Positions 51,252-62,113 of a stretch of DNA of 64,000 nucleotides are shown one piece after another. This DNA is from Eubacteriales bacterium (GTDB lineage: Bacteria > Bacillota > Clostridia > Lachnospirales > Lachnospiraceae): positions 1 to 64,000 of the forward strand of contig JAUNGC010000007.1 of NCBI GenBank assembly GCA_030524745.1. The letters run 5' to 3'. The translations under genes were made by a program, and so were the position numbers. Below the pieces are notes generated by a model. The model did not search any database. It saw only the letters and a program-made list of their open reading frames with translations, and had not been told where the DNA came from. Within the stretch, counting starts at the first letter, position 1. Each line of letters starts with the position of its first letter.

Positions 51252-51731
51252 ATGAAAAGAGAAGATTATATATCCTGGGATGAATATTTTATGGGAGTGG
51301 CAAAGCTGGCGGGAATGCGTTCCAAGGATCCGAGCACGCAGGTTGGCTGCTGTATTGTGGGACAGGACAACAAGATTCTTTCTATGGGATACAACGGTCT
51401 TCCCATCGGCTGCTCTGACGACGAATTTCCGTGGGAGCGGGAAGGGGATATGCTGGATACCAAATATCCCTATGTTACCCACAGCGAACTGAATGCGATC
51501 CTGAATTTCCGGGGCGGCAGCCTGTCCGGGGCCAAGCTGTATGTCTCCCTGTTTCCCTGTAATGAGTGCGCGAAAGCGATTATTCAAAGCGGAATGAAAG
51601 AAGTGATTTATGATTGCGATAAATATGCGGACACGCCGTCCGTGCGCGCGTCCAAGAGGATGTTCCGCGCCGCCGGGGTGGCGTACCGCCCTTACTTAAA
51701 GAGCGGCCGCGTTGTGAAAATGGAACTGTAG
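51252..51731 (+). CDS. dCMP deaminase family protein
   Basis: A 159-residue zinc deaminase. The catalytic motifs are HSELNAILN (His and Glu) and PCNECAK (two Cys). It would convert dCMP to dUMP for thymidylate synthesis; ComEB-type proteins belong to the same family. The ATG at 51252 sits directly behind the upp stop with only a weak Shine-Dalgarno, so coupling is likely. The longer frame into upp is rejected because the family begins MKREDYISWDEYFMG. Confidence 0.9.
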   Translation: MKREDYISWDEYFMGVAKLAGMRSKDPSTQVGCCIVGQDNKILSMGYNGLPIGCSDDEFPWEREGDMLDTKYPYVTHSELNAILNFRGGSLSGAKLYVSLFPCNECAKAIIQSGMKEVIYDCDKYADTPSVRASKRMFRAAGVAYRPYLKSGRVVKMEL

Positions 51732-51793
51732 CATGACTGCCGGTGCGGCGAAATGGCTGCTTTAACGGATTTTTGGATGGAAGGATGGAAAGG

Positions 51794-52960
51794 ATGAAGG
51801 CTCTACGGCGCAGATTTGCCCTCTGCATTGCCGTATGCATTGTGTGTATGGGAATGCCGAAGCTGACAGCGCGGGCTGATACGATCGAATCAATCAGAGA
51901 AAAACTGAATCAGGCGCAGGAGGACAAAAAGGCGACCGAGGATGCCAAAAAAGCGACGGAAGAAAACATCGGAGGCCTCAACACTGCGAAAGACTCCCTG
52001 CAGGGACAACTCAACAGTCTGACGGAGGATCTGACCCGGATCAGCCAGAACCTGGAAGAGATTGAGAGCGATATTATCGACAAAAACGAAGAAATCAGGG
52101 AAACGCAGGAAAAACTGGAACTTGCAAAAGAAACGGAGGCGCAGCAGTACGCTTCCATGAAACGCCGCGTCAAGTATCTGTACGAAGAAGGAACGCAGAC
52201 TTATCTGGAACTGCTGCTGGGAGCCGGGAGTTTCAGCGAAATGCTGAATCAAAGCACCTACATCGAAAAACTGCAGGAATATGACCGGAAAATGCTGCTT
52301 CAGTTTAAAGCCCAGAGGGAAGCGATTGAACAGTTGGAAGCAAGGCTTCAGGAAGAAAAGGAACAGTTGGATGAACTGCAGGCGCAGGTGGCGGAAGAGA
52401 AAAGTAAGATTTCCACAAGCGTCAGCAACACCAAAAACGGAATTGCGGGGTATTCCAGCCAGATCGCTGCGGCGGAGCAGCAGGCGGCGGAACTGGCATC
52501 ACAGATTGCGGAACAGGATCAGAATATTGCCGCGCTTCAGAAACAACTGGCAGAAGAAATTGCGAAATCGCGCCTGGCCGCACAGTCCAAATGGAGAGAC
52601 ATTTCGGAAGTGTCCTTTTCCGATGAAGACCGTTATCTGCTGGCAAATCTGATTTACTGCGAAGCGGGAAACCAGCCTTATGACGGACAGGTTGCGGTGG
52701 GCGCGGTTGTAATCAACCGTGTATTGAGTTCTGTTTACCCGAACACGGTATCGGGCGTGATCTATCAATATAAGCAGTTTGCGCCGGTTTTGGACGGCCA
52801 TCTCGCGCTTGCTCTTGCGGAAGACCGCGCGACCAGCGCCTGTTACAAAGCCGCCGATGAAGCTATGGCAGGCTATACCAACGTGGGCCGCTGCGTATAT
52901 TTCAGAACCCCCATCCCCGGGCTGACCGGCATTCAGATAGGGGATCACATCTTTTATTAG
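51794..52960 (+). CDS. Secreted cell-wall hydrolase with coiled coil and SleB domain
   Basis: A 388-residue protein: signal peptide ending TARA-D, a long two-part coiled coil (about residues 33-265) like that of PcsB/CwlO-type proteins, then a SleB (Hydrolase_2) domain: EDRYLLANLIYCEAGNQPYDGQVAVGAVV (shown in key parts YLLANLIYCEAG and QVAVGAVVINRV). The catalytic Glu is in YCEAG. These enzymes act as lytic transglycosylases on peptidoglycan; the coiled coil often serves control by FtsEX-like partners. ATG 51794 is chosen because AAGGA lies 8 bases before it; two earlier in-frame ATGs lack a site. Confidence 0.85.
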   Translation: MKALRRRFALCIAVCIVCMGMPKLTARADTIESIREKLNQAQEDKKATEDAKKATEENIGGLNTAKDSLQGQLNSLTEDLTRISQNLEEIESDIIDKNEEIRETQEKLELAKETEAQQYASMKRRVKYLYEEGTQTYLELLLGAGSFSEMLNQSTYIEKLQEYDRKMLLQFKAQREAIEQLEARLQEEKEQLDELQAQVAEEKSKISTSVSNTKNGIAGYSSQIAAAEQQAAELASQIAEQDQNIAALQKQLAEEIAKSRLAAQSKWRDISEVSFSDEDRYLLANLIYCEAGNQPYDGQVAVGAVVINRVLSSVYPNTVSGVIYQYKQFAPVLDGHLALALAEDRATSACYKAADEAMAGYTNVGRCVYFRTPIPGLTGIQIGDHIFY

Positions 52961-53006
52961 CTGCGAGCCGGACGCCTCAGAATGCGGCGGCAGTAAGGAG
53001 TAGAGT

Positions 53007-53363
53007 ATGTTTGGTACGGGATTATTTGAATTTATGTTTGCCGCGGTTTTTTGGGTCATAATCGGATTTTTTATCGTAACCGTCGTCAGCGGCGTCGGAC
53101 AGTGGAATAAAAACAACCATTCTCCAAAACTGGATGTGGAAGCGAAAGTGGTGGCGAAACGGACGAAGGTGACACAGAATCATCATGCGGGAGAACCGGC
53201 TCTTTCCCATACCTCCACATCGTATTATGTCACTTTTGAAGTGGAAAGCGGGGACCGGATGGAATTTCATATGTCAGGCCGGGAATACGGCATGTTGGCG
53301 GAGCAGGACTGCGGAAAGCTGTCTTTTCAGGGAACGCGTTATCTGGGGTTTGAAAGAATATGA
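53007..53363 (+). CDS. DUF2500 family membrane protein
   Basis: A 118-residue protein: one N-terminal membrane helix (about 6-29) and a soluble beta domain with VEAKVVAKRTKV, STSYYVTFEVESGDRMEF and SGREYGMLAEQDCGKLSFQGTRYLGF. This matches DUF2500, a small membrane family of unknown function. AAGGAG precedes the ATG. Confidence 0.85.
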   Translation: MFGTGLFEFMFAAVFWVIIGFFIVTVVSGVGQWNKNNHSPKLDVEAKVVAKRTKVTQNHHAGEPALSHTSTSYYVTFEVESGDRMEFHMSGREYGMLAEQDCGKLSFQGTRYLGFERI

Positions 53364-53439
53364 CCTGAAGAGATGATCCGGTCCGTGCGGCCGCGATGAT
53401 TTTGAAAATCGGAACCATAGGTATCCATATAAATTATAG

Positions 53440-53495
53440 AAAAGAAGCGTTTCAAAAACAGGGAGATTCCTGTATCCGAAACGCTTCTTTTTATA
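53440..53495. terminator. Bidirectional terminator
   Basis: AAAGAAGCGTTTC pairs with GAAACGCTTCTTT (13 bases), with an inner stem ACAGG/CCTGT. T-runs on both sides serve the DUF2500 and the converging DUF402 transcripts. Confidence 0.87.
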
Positions 53496-53522
53496 TTTCC
53501 CGGCTTCATACAGCCGTTGTGT

Positions 53523-54026
53523 TTAGCAGATGTCAAAATCATCCAGCGGAGCAAGCAACTCGTCCAGCTTCCCGGCATAAATGAGCCGAAGCAGACGGTC
53601 CAGCGTCAAAAGCGCGTCTTTTAACAGATTCAGAGAAAGCTTTCCTTCGTTTAAAGCCGTCACCAGTTCGTCTGTATCCACGACTTTCACGAATCCGTCC
53701 GGGTAGATGATAACATCGGCGAGCAGATCCGTAACAATGAGCGTATTGGTATTTTCTTCATAAGATGGGGAAATAATATCACAGTAGTAATATAGAAGCG
53801 TATGATCGGCGCGGTAAAATTTGCTGATCTTATATCCTTCTTCCAGATAGTAACAGGAGTAACCATGGTCCATATCCTTTTTGGGACGGATTGTTTTCCA
53901 GGAGGTGACAAGCACGTCGTCGTCGCAGTACAGAATGGCGTCGTTAGGAAGAGGAATACATTCCTCTGGGATCAGGCGTCTGCGGTATAGCTTAAGTCCG
54001 GAAAGATTCGATGTGATATTTTTCAT
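53523..54026 (-). CDS. DUF402 family protein
   Basis: A 167-residue protein with the DUF402 pattern: RRLIPEECIPL, FYRADHTLLYYYCDII, then LIVTDLLADVIIYPDGFVKVVD, where the acidic residues bind metal in characterised relatives. Some members are nucleoside di- or triphosphate phosphohydrolases or act on RNA; which applies here is unknown. AGGAG lies before the ATG. It is divergent from the atp operon. Confidence 0.8.
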   Translation of the reverse strand: MKNITSNLSGLKLYRRRLIPEECIPLPNDAILYCDDDVLVTSWKTIRPKKDMDHGYSCYYLEEGYKISKFYRADHTLLYYYCDIISPSYEENTNTLIVTDLLADVIIYPDGFVKVVDTDELVTALNEGKLSLNLLKDALLTLDRLLRLIYAGKLDELLAPLDDFDIC

Positions 54027-54254
54027 GGCGGCTCCTTTGTAAGAAACGGTTATGGTGTTTTACAAATAGCTTACTCCGATTTTACCCCACAGGCGGCCAT
54101 AAGTCAATGTCAATACGGGCATTTCCAAAGACTCCGATTTGCCCCCGAACAGGGGAAAAAAGCGGCTGCTTCAGAAAACAGTTCCGGAGCAGCGATTCGA
54201 ATTGAACCGTTACGCTCACGACATATCTGTAAAAAAGAAACCAATGAAAATCTA

Positions 54255-54283
54255 TGGACATAAAGCGGAAAAATTGATACAAT
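54255..54283 (+). promoter_or_regulatory. Promoter of the ATP synthase operon
   Basis: TGGACA, 17 bases, TACAAT, with TGA in the extended -10 position. It is followed at once by GAAGC and hairpin 1 of a double-hairpin element, so the atp mRNA should begin with that stem. The rest of 54027-54254 holds a small inverted pair (GCTGCT/AGCAGC) and nothing else recognised. Confidence 0.7.
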
Positions 54284-54286
54284 GAA

Positions 54287-54421
54287 GCATAATGGCGAAT
54301 CGGGAGATGAGCCATTATGCGCTACTTCGCAATAAGCGGAGCGCTTGCGAAGGGACCCGAATGGCGAATCGAAAGATGAGCCATTATGCGCTACTTCGCA
54401 ATAAGCGGAGCGCATGCGAAG
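54287..54421 (+). repeat. Tandem pair of double-hairpin elements in the atp leader
   Basis: Unit length 69 bases. Copy 1: GCATAATGGC/GCCATTATGC around a 14-base loop (54287-54320), linker GCTA, then CTTCGCAA/TTGCGAAG around a 12-base loop (54325-54352). Copy 2: ATGGC/GCCAT, ATGC, GCTA, then CTTCGCA/TGCGAAG (54393-54421). A C-to-A type change in copy 2 weakens one stem. Ends 17 bases before the first atp gene. Confidence 0.87.
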
Positions 54422-54438
54422 GGACAAGGAGGCATTTG

Positions 54439-54675
54439 ATGGCGAAACATCCGTACAACAGAACTGTGTTCCAGAGTCTGACTCTCATCACACAGTTTTC
54501 CATCACGATGCTCGTGCCGATCGCGCTCATGTTTGCAGCCGGATACTGGCTTGACAGGAAGCTTGGCACTTCCTTTTTTACGGTAGTGTTCTTTTTTGTT
54601 GGAGCGTTAGCCGGTTTTGGAAATGTCTACCGTCTGGCGCGCCGGATTTATCATAAAAAGGACGGTCATGGATGA
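54439..54675 (+). CDS. AtpZ/AtpI-family membrane protein
   Basis: A 78-residue protein with two membrane helices (about 14-35 and 43-63). It matches the small F-ATPase-associated AtpZ/AtpI family: AAGYWLDRKLGTSFF followed by FFVGALAGFGNVYRLARRI. It is thought to help assemble the c ring or carry divalent ions. AGGAGG precedes the ATG. The frame is open through the repeat upstream, but that part is the hairpin element read as protein and is rejected. It overlaps the next gene by 4 bases. Confidence 0.82.
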   Translation: MAKHPYNRTVFQSLTLITQFSITMLVPIALMFAAGYWLDRKLGTSFFTVVFFFVGALAGFGNVYRLARRIYHKKDGHG

Positions 54676-55064
54676 AACACTTTTGGCGGAATATAGATTC
54701 CACAGTGAAGGAAATGTGGCTTGGAATCGGAATCTGGGGCGTTGCATGCGAACTGGTCATGGTCTGGTTTGTGAGGGATAAGGCCGGATGCAGCCTTGGC
54801 ATTCTGGTCGGCTGTCTGCTGGCTGCGGCAGGCGTCTGGCACATGTGGAAGGTGCTGGATACTGCGCTGGACTTAGGAGACGGCGCGCAGAAATACCTGA
54901 CGGTCAGAAGCTGGATCCGATACGGCGTGTTCGTAGCGGTATTCGGCGTTTTGATGATAACCGGGTGGGCGAACCCGCTCACCGCTTTTTTAGGTCTTAT
55001 GGGGATGAAAGCAGCGGCTTATTTACAGCCGGCTGTTCACAAATTTATCGAGAAGAGGAGGTGA
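54672..55064 (+). CDS. atpI: ATP synthase subunit I-like protein
   Basis: A 130-residue protein with four hydrophobic segments (about 15-34, 42-60, 83-100, 104-122), in the AtpI position between AtpZ and subunit a. AtpI acts as a chaperone for c-ring assembly. Sequence identity in this family is low, so the call rests on topology and place. Confidence 0.7.
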   Translation: MKHFWRNIDSTVKEMWLGIGIWGVACELVMVWFVRDKAGCSLGILVGCLLAAAGVWHMWKVLDTALDLGDGAQKYLTVRSWIRYGVFVAVFGVLMITGWANPLTAFLGLMGMKAAAYLQPAVHKFIEKRR

Positions 55065-55068
55065 AATT

Positions 55069-55788
55069 ATGCCAAACGGAATCTGGCTTGGCGCAGCCGC
55101 CGATATTGACTTTATGGTTCACGGCGTGTTTCCTTACAGCTTTTTCGGGCATACGGTATGGATTACGACGACGCATATCTGCCTGTTTATCGTGCTGCTG
55201 GTGCTCATCGGTTTTGCCATCGCGGCAAACAGGGCGATGAAGCATGCGACCGAGGTGCCGGGATTTTTCCAGAATATTGTGGAGTTGATCGTGGAAATGC
55301 TTGACAATATGGTGAAGAGCACGATGGGGAAAAGCGCGGCGAAGTTTGCCAACTATATCGGAGCGATCTTTATTTTTATTCTGATCAGTAATATTTCGGG
55401 ACTGTTCGGACTGCGGCCGCCTACGGCGGATTATGGTGTGACGCTGCCGCTGGGACTTTTGACCTTTATACTGATCCATTATAATAAACTGAAGCATCAA
55501 AAACTCTCCGGCGTGTTAAAAGGGCTTTGCGATCCCTGGCCGATCTGGGCGCCAATCAATATTATCGGCGATATCGCGGTGCCGATCTCGCTTTCGCTGC
55601 GTCTGTTCGCCAACGTGCTCTCCGGCGTTGTCATGATGGCGCTGGTTTACGGGCTGCTTCGGTTTATCGCCATCGGATGGCCTGCCGCATTGCATGTTTA
55701 TTTTGATTTGTTTTCGGGAGCGATTCAGACTTACGTGTTCTGTATGCTGACGATGACATATATTTCCGATGCGATCGGAGATGAATGA
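55069..55788 (+). CDS. atpB: ATP synthase F0 subunit a
   Basis: A 239-residue membrane subunit. The essential arginine is in SLSLRLFANVLSG. The C-terminal helix has LHVYFDLFSGAIQTYVFCMLTMTYI. It forms the ion half-channels against the c ring. AGGAGG precedes the ATG, 4 bases after atpI. Confidence 0.93.
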   Translation: MPNGIWLGAAADIDFMVHGVFPYSFFGHTVWITTTHICLFIVLLVLIGFAIAANRAMKHATEVPGFFQNIVELIVEMLDNMVKSTMGKSAAKFANYIGAIFIFILISNISGLFGLRPPTADYGVTLPLGLLTFILIHYNKLKHQKLSGVLKGLCDPWPIWAPINIIGDIAVPISLSLRLFANVLSGVVMMALVYGLLRFIAIGWPAALHVYFDLFSGAIQTYVFCMLTMTYISDAIGDE

Positions 55789-55822
55789 GCGCTGCCGTTT
55801 ACGCTGTGACCGGCAACGAACG

Positions 55823-55850
55823 ATCTTTTGGCAGCCTGGCTGCAAAAGAT
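55823..55850 (+). other. Intercistronic hairpin before atpE
   Basis: ATCTTTTG and CAAAAGAT enclose CAGCC/GGCTG, a stem of about 13 bases with one bulged G in the 128-base gap between atpB and atpE. No T-run. It may protect a processed mRNA end for the c subunit, which is needed in many copies. Confidence 0.6.
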
Positions 55851-55874
55851 GAAAAAAGCAACATATACTGTTAA

Positions 55875-56171
<297 letters not shown>

Positions 56172-56233
56172 GATGAGCCTCAGGAGGGCTGTAGTGTCCT
56201 CACATTATGAATGAAAGGAAGGAGGCGTAAATC

Positions 56234-56788
56234 TTGCATATACTTGGCACATTGGTGCTGACAGGAGAAATGGAACCCAGACTTTTTAATCTGGACTTTC
56301 AGCTTCTGGCAGATTCCATGCTAACGATTATAGCGGTCTTCGTCCTGTTTCTGGCGCTGTCTTATTTTCTGTTTAATCCTGCGAGAAAGTTTTTGCAGGG
56401 CAGGCAGGAGAAAATAGCGGGCGAACTGGAAAATGCGAAGACGAAGGAAGAGGAAGCCGTAAAGTTAAAAGAAGAATATGAAGCGAAGCTTTCCGGAATA
56501 GAGAAGGAAGCGGACGAAATTTTAGCCGACGCGAGAAAGAAAGCGCTCTTAAACGAAACCCGCATTATTGCGGAGGCGAAGGAAGAGGCCGCGAGAATTA
56601 TTGCGAGGGCGAATGTGGAAGCGGAACTTGAGAAAAAGAAAGCGGCCGATGAAGTGAAGCGGGAGATGATTGCTGTCGCAGCCGCTATGGCAGGAAAAAT
56701 TGTCGGCGCTTCCATGGATGAAAGCAAACAGAATGCGCTCATTGACGAGACATTACAGGAAATAGGAGAAAGCACATGGCTAAGTTAG
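56234..56788 (+). CDS. atpF: ATP synthase F0 subunit b
   Basis: A 184-residue subunit: one membrane helix (about 26-44, ending in FNPARKFLQGRQEKI) and a long charged stator helix. The start is TTG with GGAGG 8 bases upstream; the first ATG comes 12 codons later and has no such site. It overlaps atpH by 13 bases. Confidence 0.92.
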   Translation: MHILGTLVLTGEMEPRLFNLDFQLLADSMLTIIAVFVLFLALSYFLFNPARKFLQGRQEKIAGELENAKTKEEEAVKLKEEYEAKLSGIEKEADEILADARKKALLNETRIIAEAKEEAARIIARANVEAELEKKKAADEVKREMIAVAAAMAGKIVGASMDESKQNALIDETLQEIGESTWLS

Positions 56789-57327
56789 TTTCGCAGGTCT
56801 ATGGAGAGGCTCTTTTTAGCCTGGCTGTAGAGAGCGGCAAACTGGCCCTGTTTTCCGAAGAACTGGGAGAAGTTCTGGAGATTCTGAAAAGCAATCCTGA
56901 ATTTCGGGCGATTCTGCAGCATCCGCAGTTGGACGAGCCGGAAAAGCTGGAAGTGTTTGACCGGGTTTTTGCGGGCAGAATCAGCGGCGAGGTGACGGGC
57001 TTTTTCCATATTTTGCTGGAAAAAGGAAGGTTTGGAGATCTGGAGTCGATTCTTGAGTATTTTGAGCAAAAACGTCTGGAACATGACAGAATCGGCGTTG
57101 CGTGGGTCACAAGCGCGGTGGAACTTTCCAAAGACCAGAAGGAAAAGATAGAAGATAAACTGCTTTCTACGACGGATTTTGTGTCCATGCAGATGCATTA
57201 CGAGACGGATCCCGCGCTGATCGGCGGCTTAAAGGTCCGGATCGGAGACAGAGTGGTGGACTCAAGCATTCAGAATAAGCTGAATGATATGAAGAGTAAG
57301 TTGATGAAGATTCAGCTTTCAATATGA
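56776..57327 (+). CDS. atpH: ATP synthase F1 subunit delta
   Basis: A 183-residue stator subunit: VSQVYGEALFSLAVESGKL at the N-terminus, NPEFRAILQHPQL, and the C-terminal DPALIGGLKVRIGDRVVDSS. It links F1 to subunit b. Confidence 0.93.
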   Translation: MAKLVSQVYGEALFSLAVESGKLALFSEELGEVLEILKSNPEFRAILQHPQLDEPEKLEVFDRVFAGRISGEVTGFFHILLEKGRFGDLESILEYFEQKRLEHDRIGVAWVTSAVELSKDQKEKIEDKLLSTTDFVSMQMHYETDPALIGGLKVRIGDRVVDSSIQNKLNDMKSKLMKIQLSI

Positions 57328-57340
57328 CAGAAAGGTGTAA

Positions 57341-58849
<1,509 letters not shown>

Positions 58850-58868
58850 AAAGGGCAGGTAATACAGC

Positions 58869-59717
58869 ATGGCTTCTATGAGAGACATCAAGAGGCGCAA
58901 AAGCAGTATTCAGAGCACCGGGCAGATCACCAAGGCCATGAAGCTGGTGGCAACCGTTAAGCTTCAGAAGGCGAGAGGAAAGGCGGAACAGAATCAGCCT
59001 TATTCTGACTGCATGTATAAAACGGTACAGTCCATTCTGGAACGGTCCGATTCCATTTCGCATCCTTACCTGCAGGGCGGCGATAGCCCGAAAAAGGCGG
59101 TCATCGTCATCAGTTCCAACAGAGGTCTGGCAGGCGGATATAATTCCAATGTGGTGAAACTCATCACAAAGGGCGAACTGGCAGGAGAAGACCTGGATAT
59201 CTATGCGATCGGGAAAAAGGGACGGGAAGCTTTGCAGCGGGCAGGTTATCATATCAAACTGGACTGCTCCGATATATGCGAAGAACCGACTTATGCCGAT
59301 GCTGCTGCGCTGGGAAGGGAAATTCTGGACTCTTTTGCGAAAGGGGAAGTCGGAGAAATCTGGCTGGCATATACCTGGTTTAAAAATACGGTAGTGCATG
59401 AACCTCGTCTTGTGAAACTTCTTCCGGTGGAGAAGGAAGAAGGGGACAATCAGGAACAGATCCCCATGAACTATGAAGCGGAGGAAGAAAGCATTCTGGA
59501 AATGCTGATTCCCAAATATATCACGAGCCTCATTTACGGCGGCCTGCTGGAATCCGTTGCCAGCGAAAACGGCGCCCGGATGCAGGCGATGGATTCCGCA
59601 ACGAGCAATGCGGAAGAAATGATTGATGACCTGACCCTGCTTTACAACAGAGCGCGTCAGGGCTCCATCACACAGGAACTGACAGAGATTATAGCTGGCG
59701 CTTCGGCGATCAGCTAA
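58869..59717 (+). CDS. atpG: ATP synthase F1 subunit gamma
   Basis: A 282-residue central rotor subunit: MRDIKRRKSSIQSTGQITKAMKLVA (start shown in part), SNRGLAGGYN, and the C-terminal helix ENGARMQAMDSATSNAEEM with LLYNRARQGSITQELTEI. Normal length. Confidence 0.94.
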   Translation: MASMRDIKRRKSSIQSTGQITKAMKLVATVKLQKARGKAEQNQPYSDCMYKTVQSILERSDSISHPYLQGGDSPKKAVIVISSNRGLAGGYNSNVVKLITKGELAGEDLDIYAIGKKGREALQRAGYHIKLDCSDICEEPTYADAAALGREILDSFAKGEVGEIWLAYTWFKNTVVHEPRLVKLLPVEKEEGDNQEQIPMNYEAEEESILEMLIPKYITSLIYGGLLESVASENGARMQAMDSATSNAEEMIDDLTLLYNRARQGSITQELTEIIAGASAIS

Positions 59718-61118
<1,401 letters not shown>

Positions 61119-61128
61119 GGAGCAGGAT

Positions 61129-61530
61129 ATGGCAGAAAGGACCTTTTCGATCAGAATCATCACGCCGGAACGCGTTTTTTACGAGGGGACGGCAGTGATG
61201 GCGGAGTTTAATACGTCTGAAGGCGAGATCGGCGTTTATGCCGGACACATTCCGATGACGGTCATCTTAAAGCCGGGCGTTCTTACCCTGACGGAGGAAG
61301 GCGGTCAGAAAAAGGCGGCGCTTCATACCGGATTTGCGGAAATCTTACAGGACAGCATTACCATTCTGGCGGAAGAAGCGGAATGGCCGGGCGAAATTGA
61401 TATCGCCAGGGCGGAAGCTGCCAGGGAAAGAGCGGAAGCGCGCATCCGGGAGCATAAGGCGGATACGGATATCGCGCGGGCGGAGACCGCGCTGCAAAGA
61501 GCGATGGCGCGTATCAATACATTGCGTTGA
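61129..61530 (+). CDS. atpC: ATP synthase F1 subunit epsilon
   Basis: A 133-residue subunit: beta sandwich (RIITPERVFYEGTAVMAEF, GEIGVYAGHIPMTVIL) and a C-terminal two-helix arm (AEAARERAEARIREHK, ETALQRAMARINTL) that can inhibit rotation. Last gene of the operon, followed by a terminator. Confidence 0.93.
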   Translation: MAERTFSIRIITPERVFYEGTAVMAEFNTSEGEIGVYAGHIPMTVILKPGVLTLTEEGGQKKAALHTGFAEILQDSITILAEEAEWPGEIDIARAEAARERAEARIREHKADTDIARAETALQRAMARINTLR

Positions 61531-61542
61531 ACGATGAATAAG

Positions 61543-61586
61543 AAGCAGGAAACGGATTGCAATACGAGATGTTTCCTGCTTTTTTG
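61543..61586 (+). terminator. Terminator of the ATP synthase operon
   Basis: AAGCAGGAAAC pairs with GTTTCCTGCTT around a 17-base loop, then a run of T. Confidence 0.87.
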
Positions 61587-61601
61587 TTACCGTTTACGGT
61601 C

Positions 61602-61987
61602 GCCCTGCTCCCTGCTCTGCGCCGCTCCGGTTCCGGGCTCTGCCACAGGCCGCTGCCGCCCCGCCTTCCGTTTCGGGGGCACAGGCATTTTTGCCATTCC
61701 ATATTGAAAACGGGAAATTCCAGCCAAAGCGCCGGGCTGTTCCGGACTGTCATCCAATGCGTAAACTCGCGCCAGACCAACAACCCCACAGCACGCTGTG
61801 CGGCTGTTGGTCTGACGCTCAGACAGTACGCATTGGATAACAGGAACAGTCCGGCGCTTTGGGGAATTTCACCGTTTTCAATATAAGTCATGGCTGCAAA
61901 TGTCTGTGTCCCCGAAACGGAAGGCGGGGCGGCAGCGGCCTGCGGCAAAGCCCAAAACCGGAGCGGCGCAGAGCAGGGGCAGGGCGG
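61602..61987. repeat. About 386-base imperfect palindrome
   Basis: Two arms of roughly 190 bases run towards a centre near 61794 (CACAGCACGCTGTG). Matching pairs from the outside inward include: GCTCTGCGCCGCTCCGG with CCGGAGCGGCGCAGAGC, AGGCCGCTGCCGCCCCGCC with GGCGGGGCGGCAGCGGCC, CCTTCCGTTTCGGGG with CCCCGAAACGGAAGG, ATATTGAAAACGG with CCGTTTTCAATAT, AAAGCGCCGG with CCGGCGCTTT, ATCCAATGCGTA with TACGCATTGGAT, and CAGACCAACA with TGTTGGTCTG. Mismatches are scattered. The region is GC-richer than its neighbours. Both strands contain open frames only because of the composition. It could be a MITE or another non-autonomous mobile element, or a very long RNA hairpin. Confidence 0.85.
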
Positions 61988-62073
61988 TGTGAACAGGAGC
62001 AGTGTGTAATTGAGGTCTGCGGCTTCTGTCGGATGTTTCCGTTTTAGAAATAATGTCATATTCGCTGCAGTTA

Positions 62074-62082
62074 TGCTATACT
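62074..62082 (+). promoter_or_regulatory. Extended -10 promoter for the MoxR-DUF58 genes
   Basis: TGC-TATACT, 32 bases before the MoxR ATG; -35 is weak (TGTCAT at 17 bases). Confidence 0.5.
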
Positions 62083-62113
62083 AAAGGAAAATGCAGAGGA
62101 AGAAGGTTTGGGG

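Noticed and set aside
54292-54438. N-terminal extension of the AtpZ-like protein with a repeated peptide (SHYALLRNKRSACEG)
   Set aside because: It is the double-hairpin DNA repeat read in frame; AGGAGG supports the ATG at 54439.
61514-62059. Frames on both strands of the atpC-moxR gap
   Set aside because: They read through a near-perfect palindrome, so each strand mirrors the other; there is no Shine-Dalgarno or known domain.
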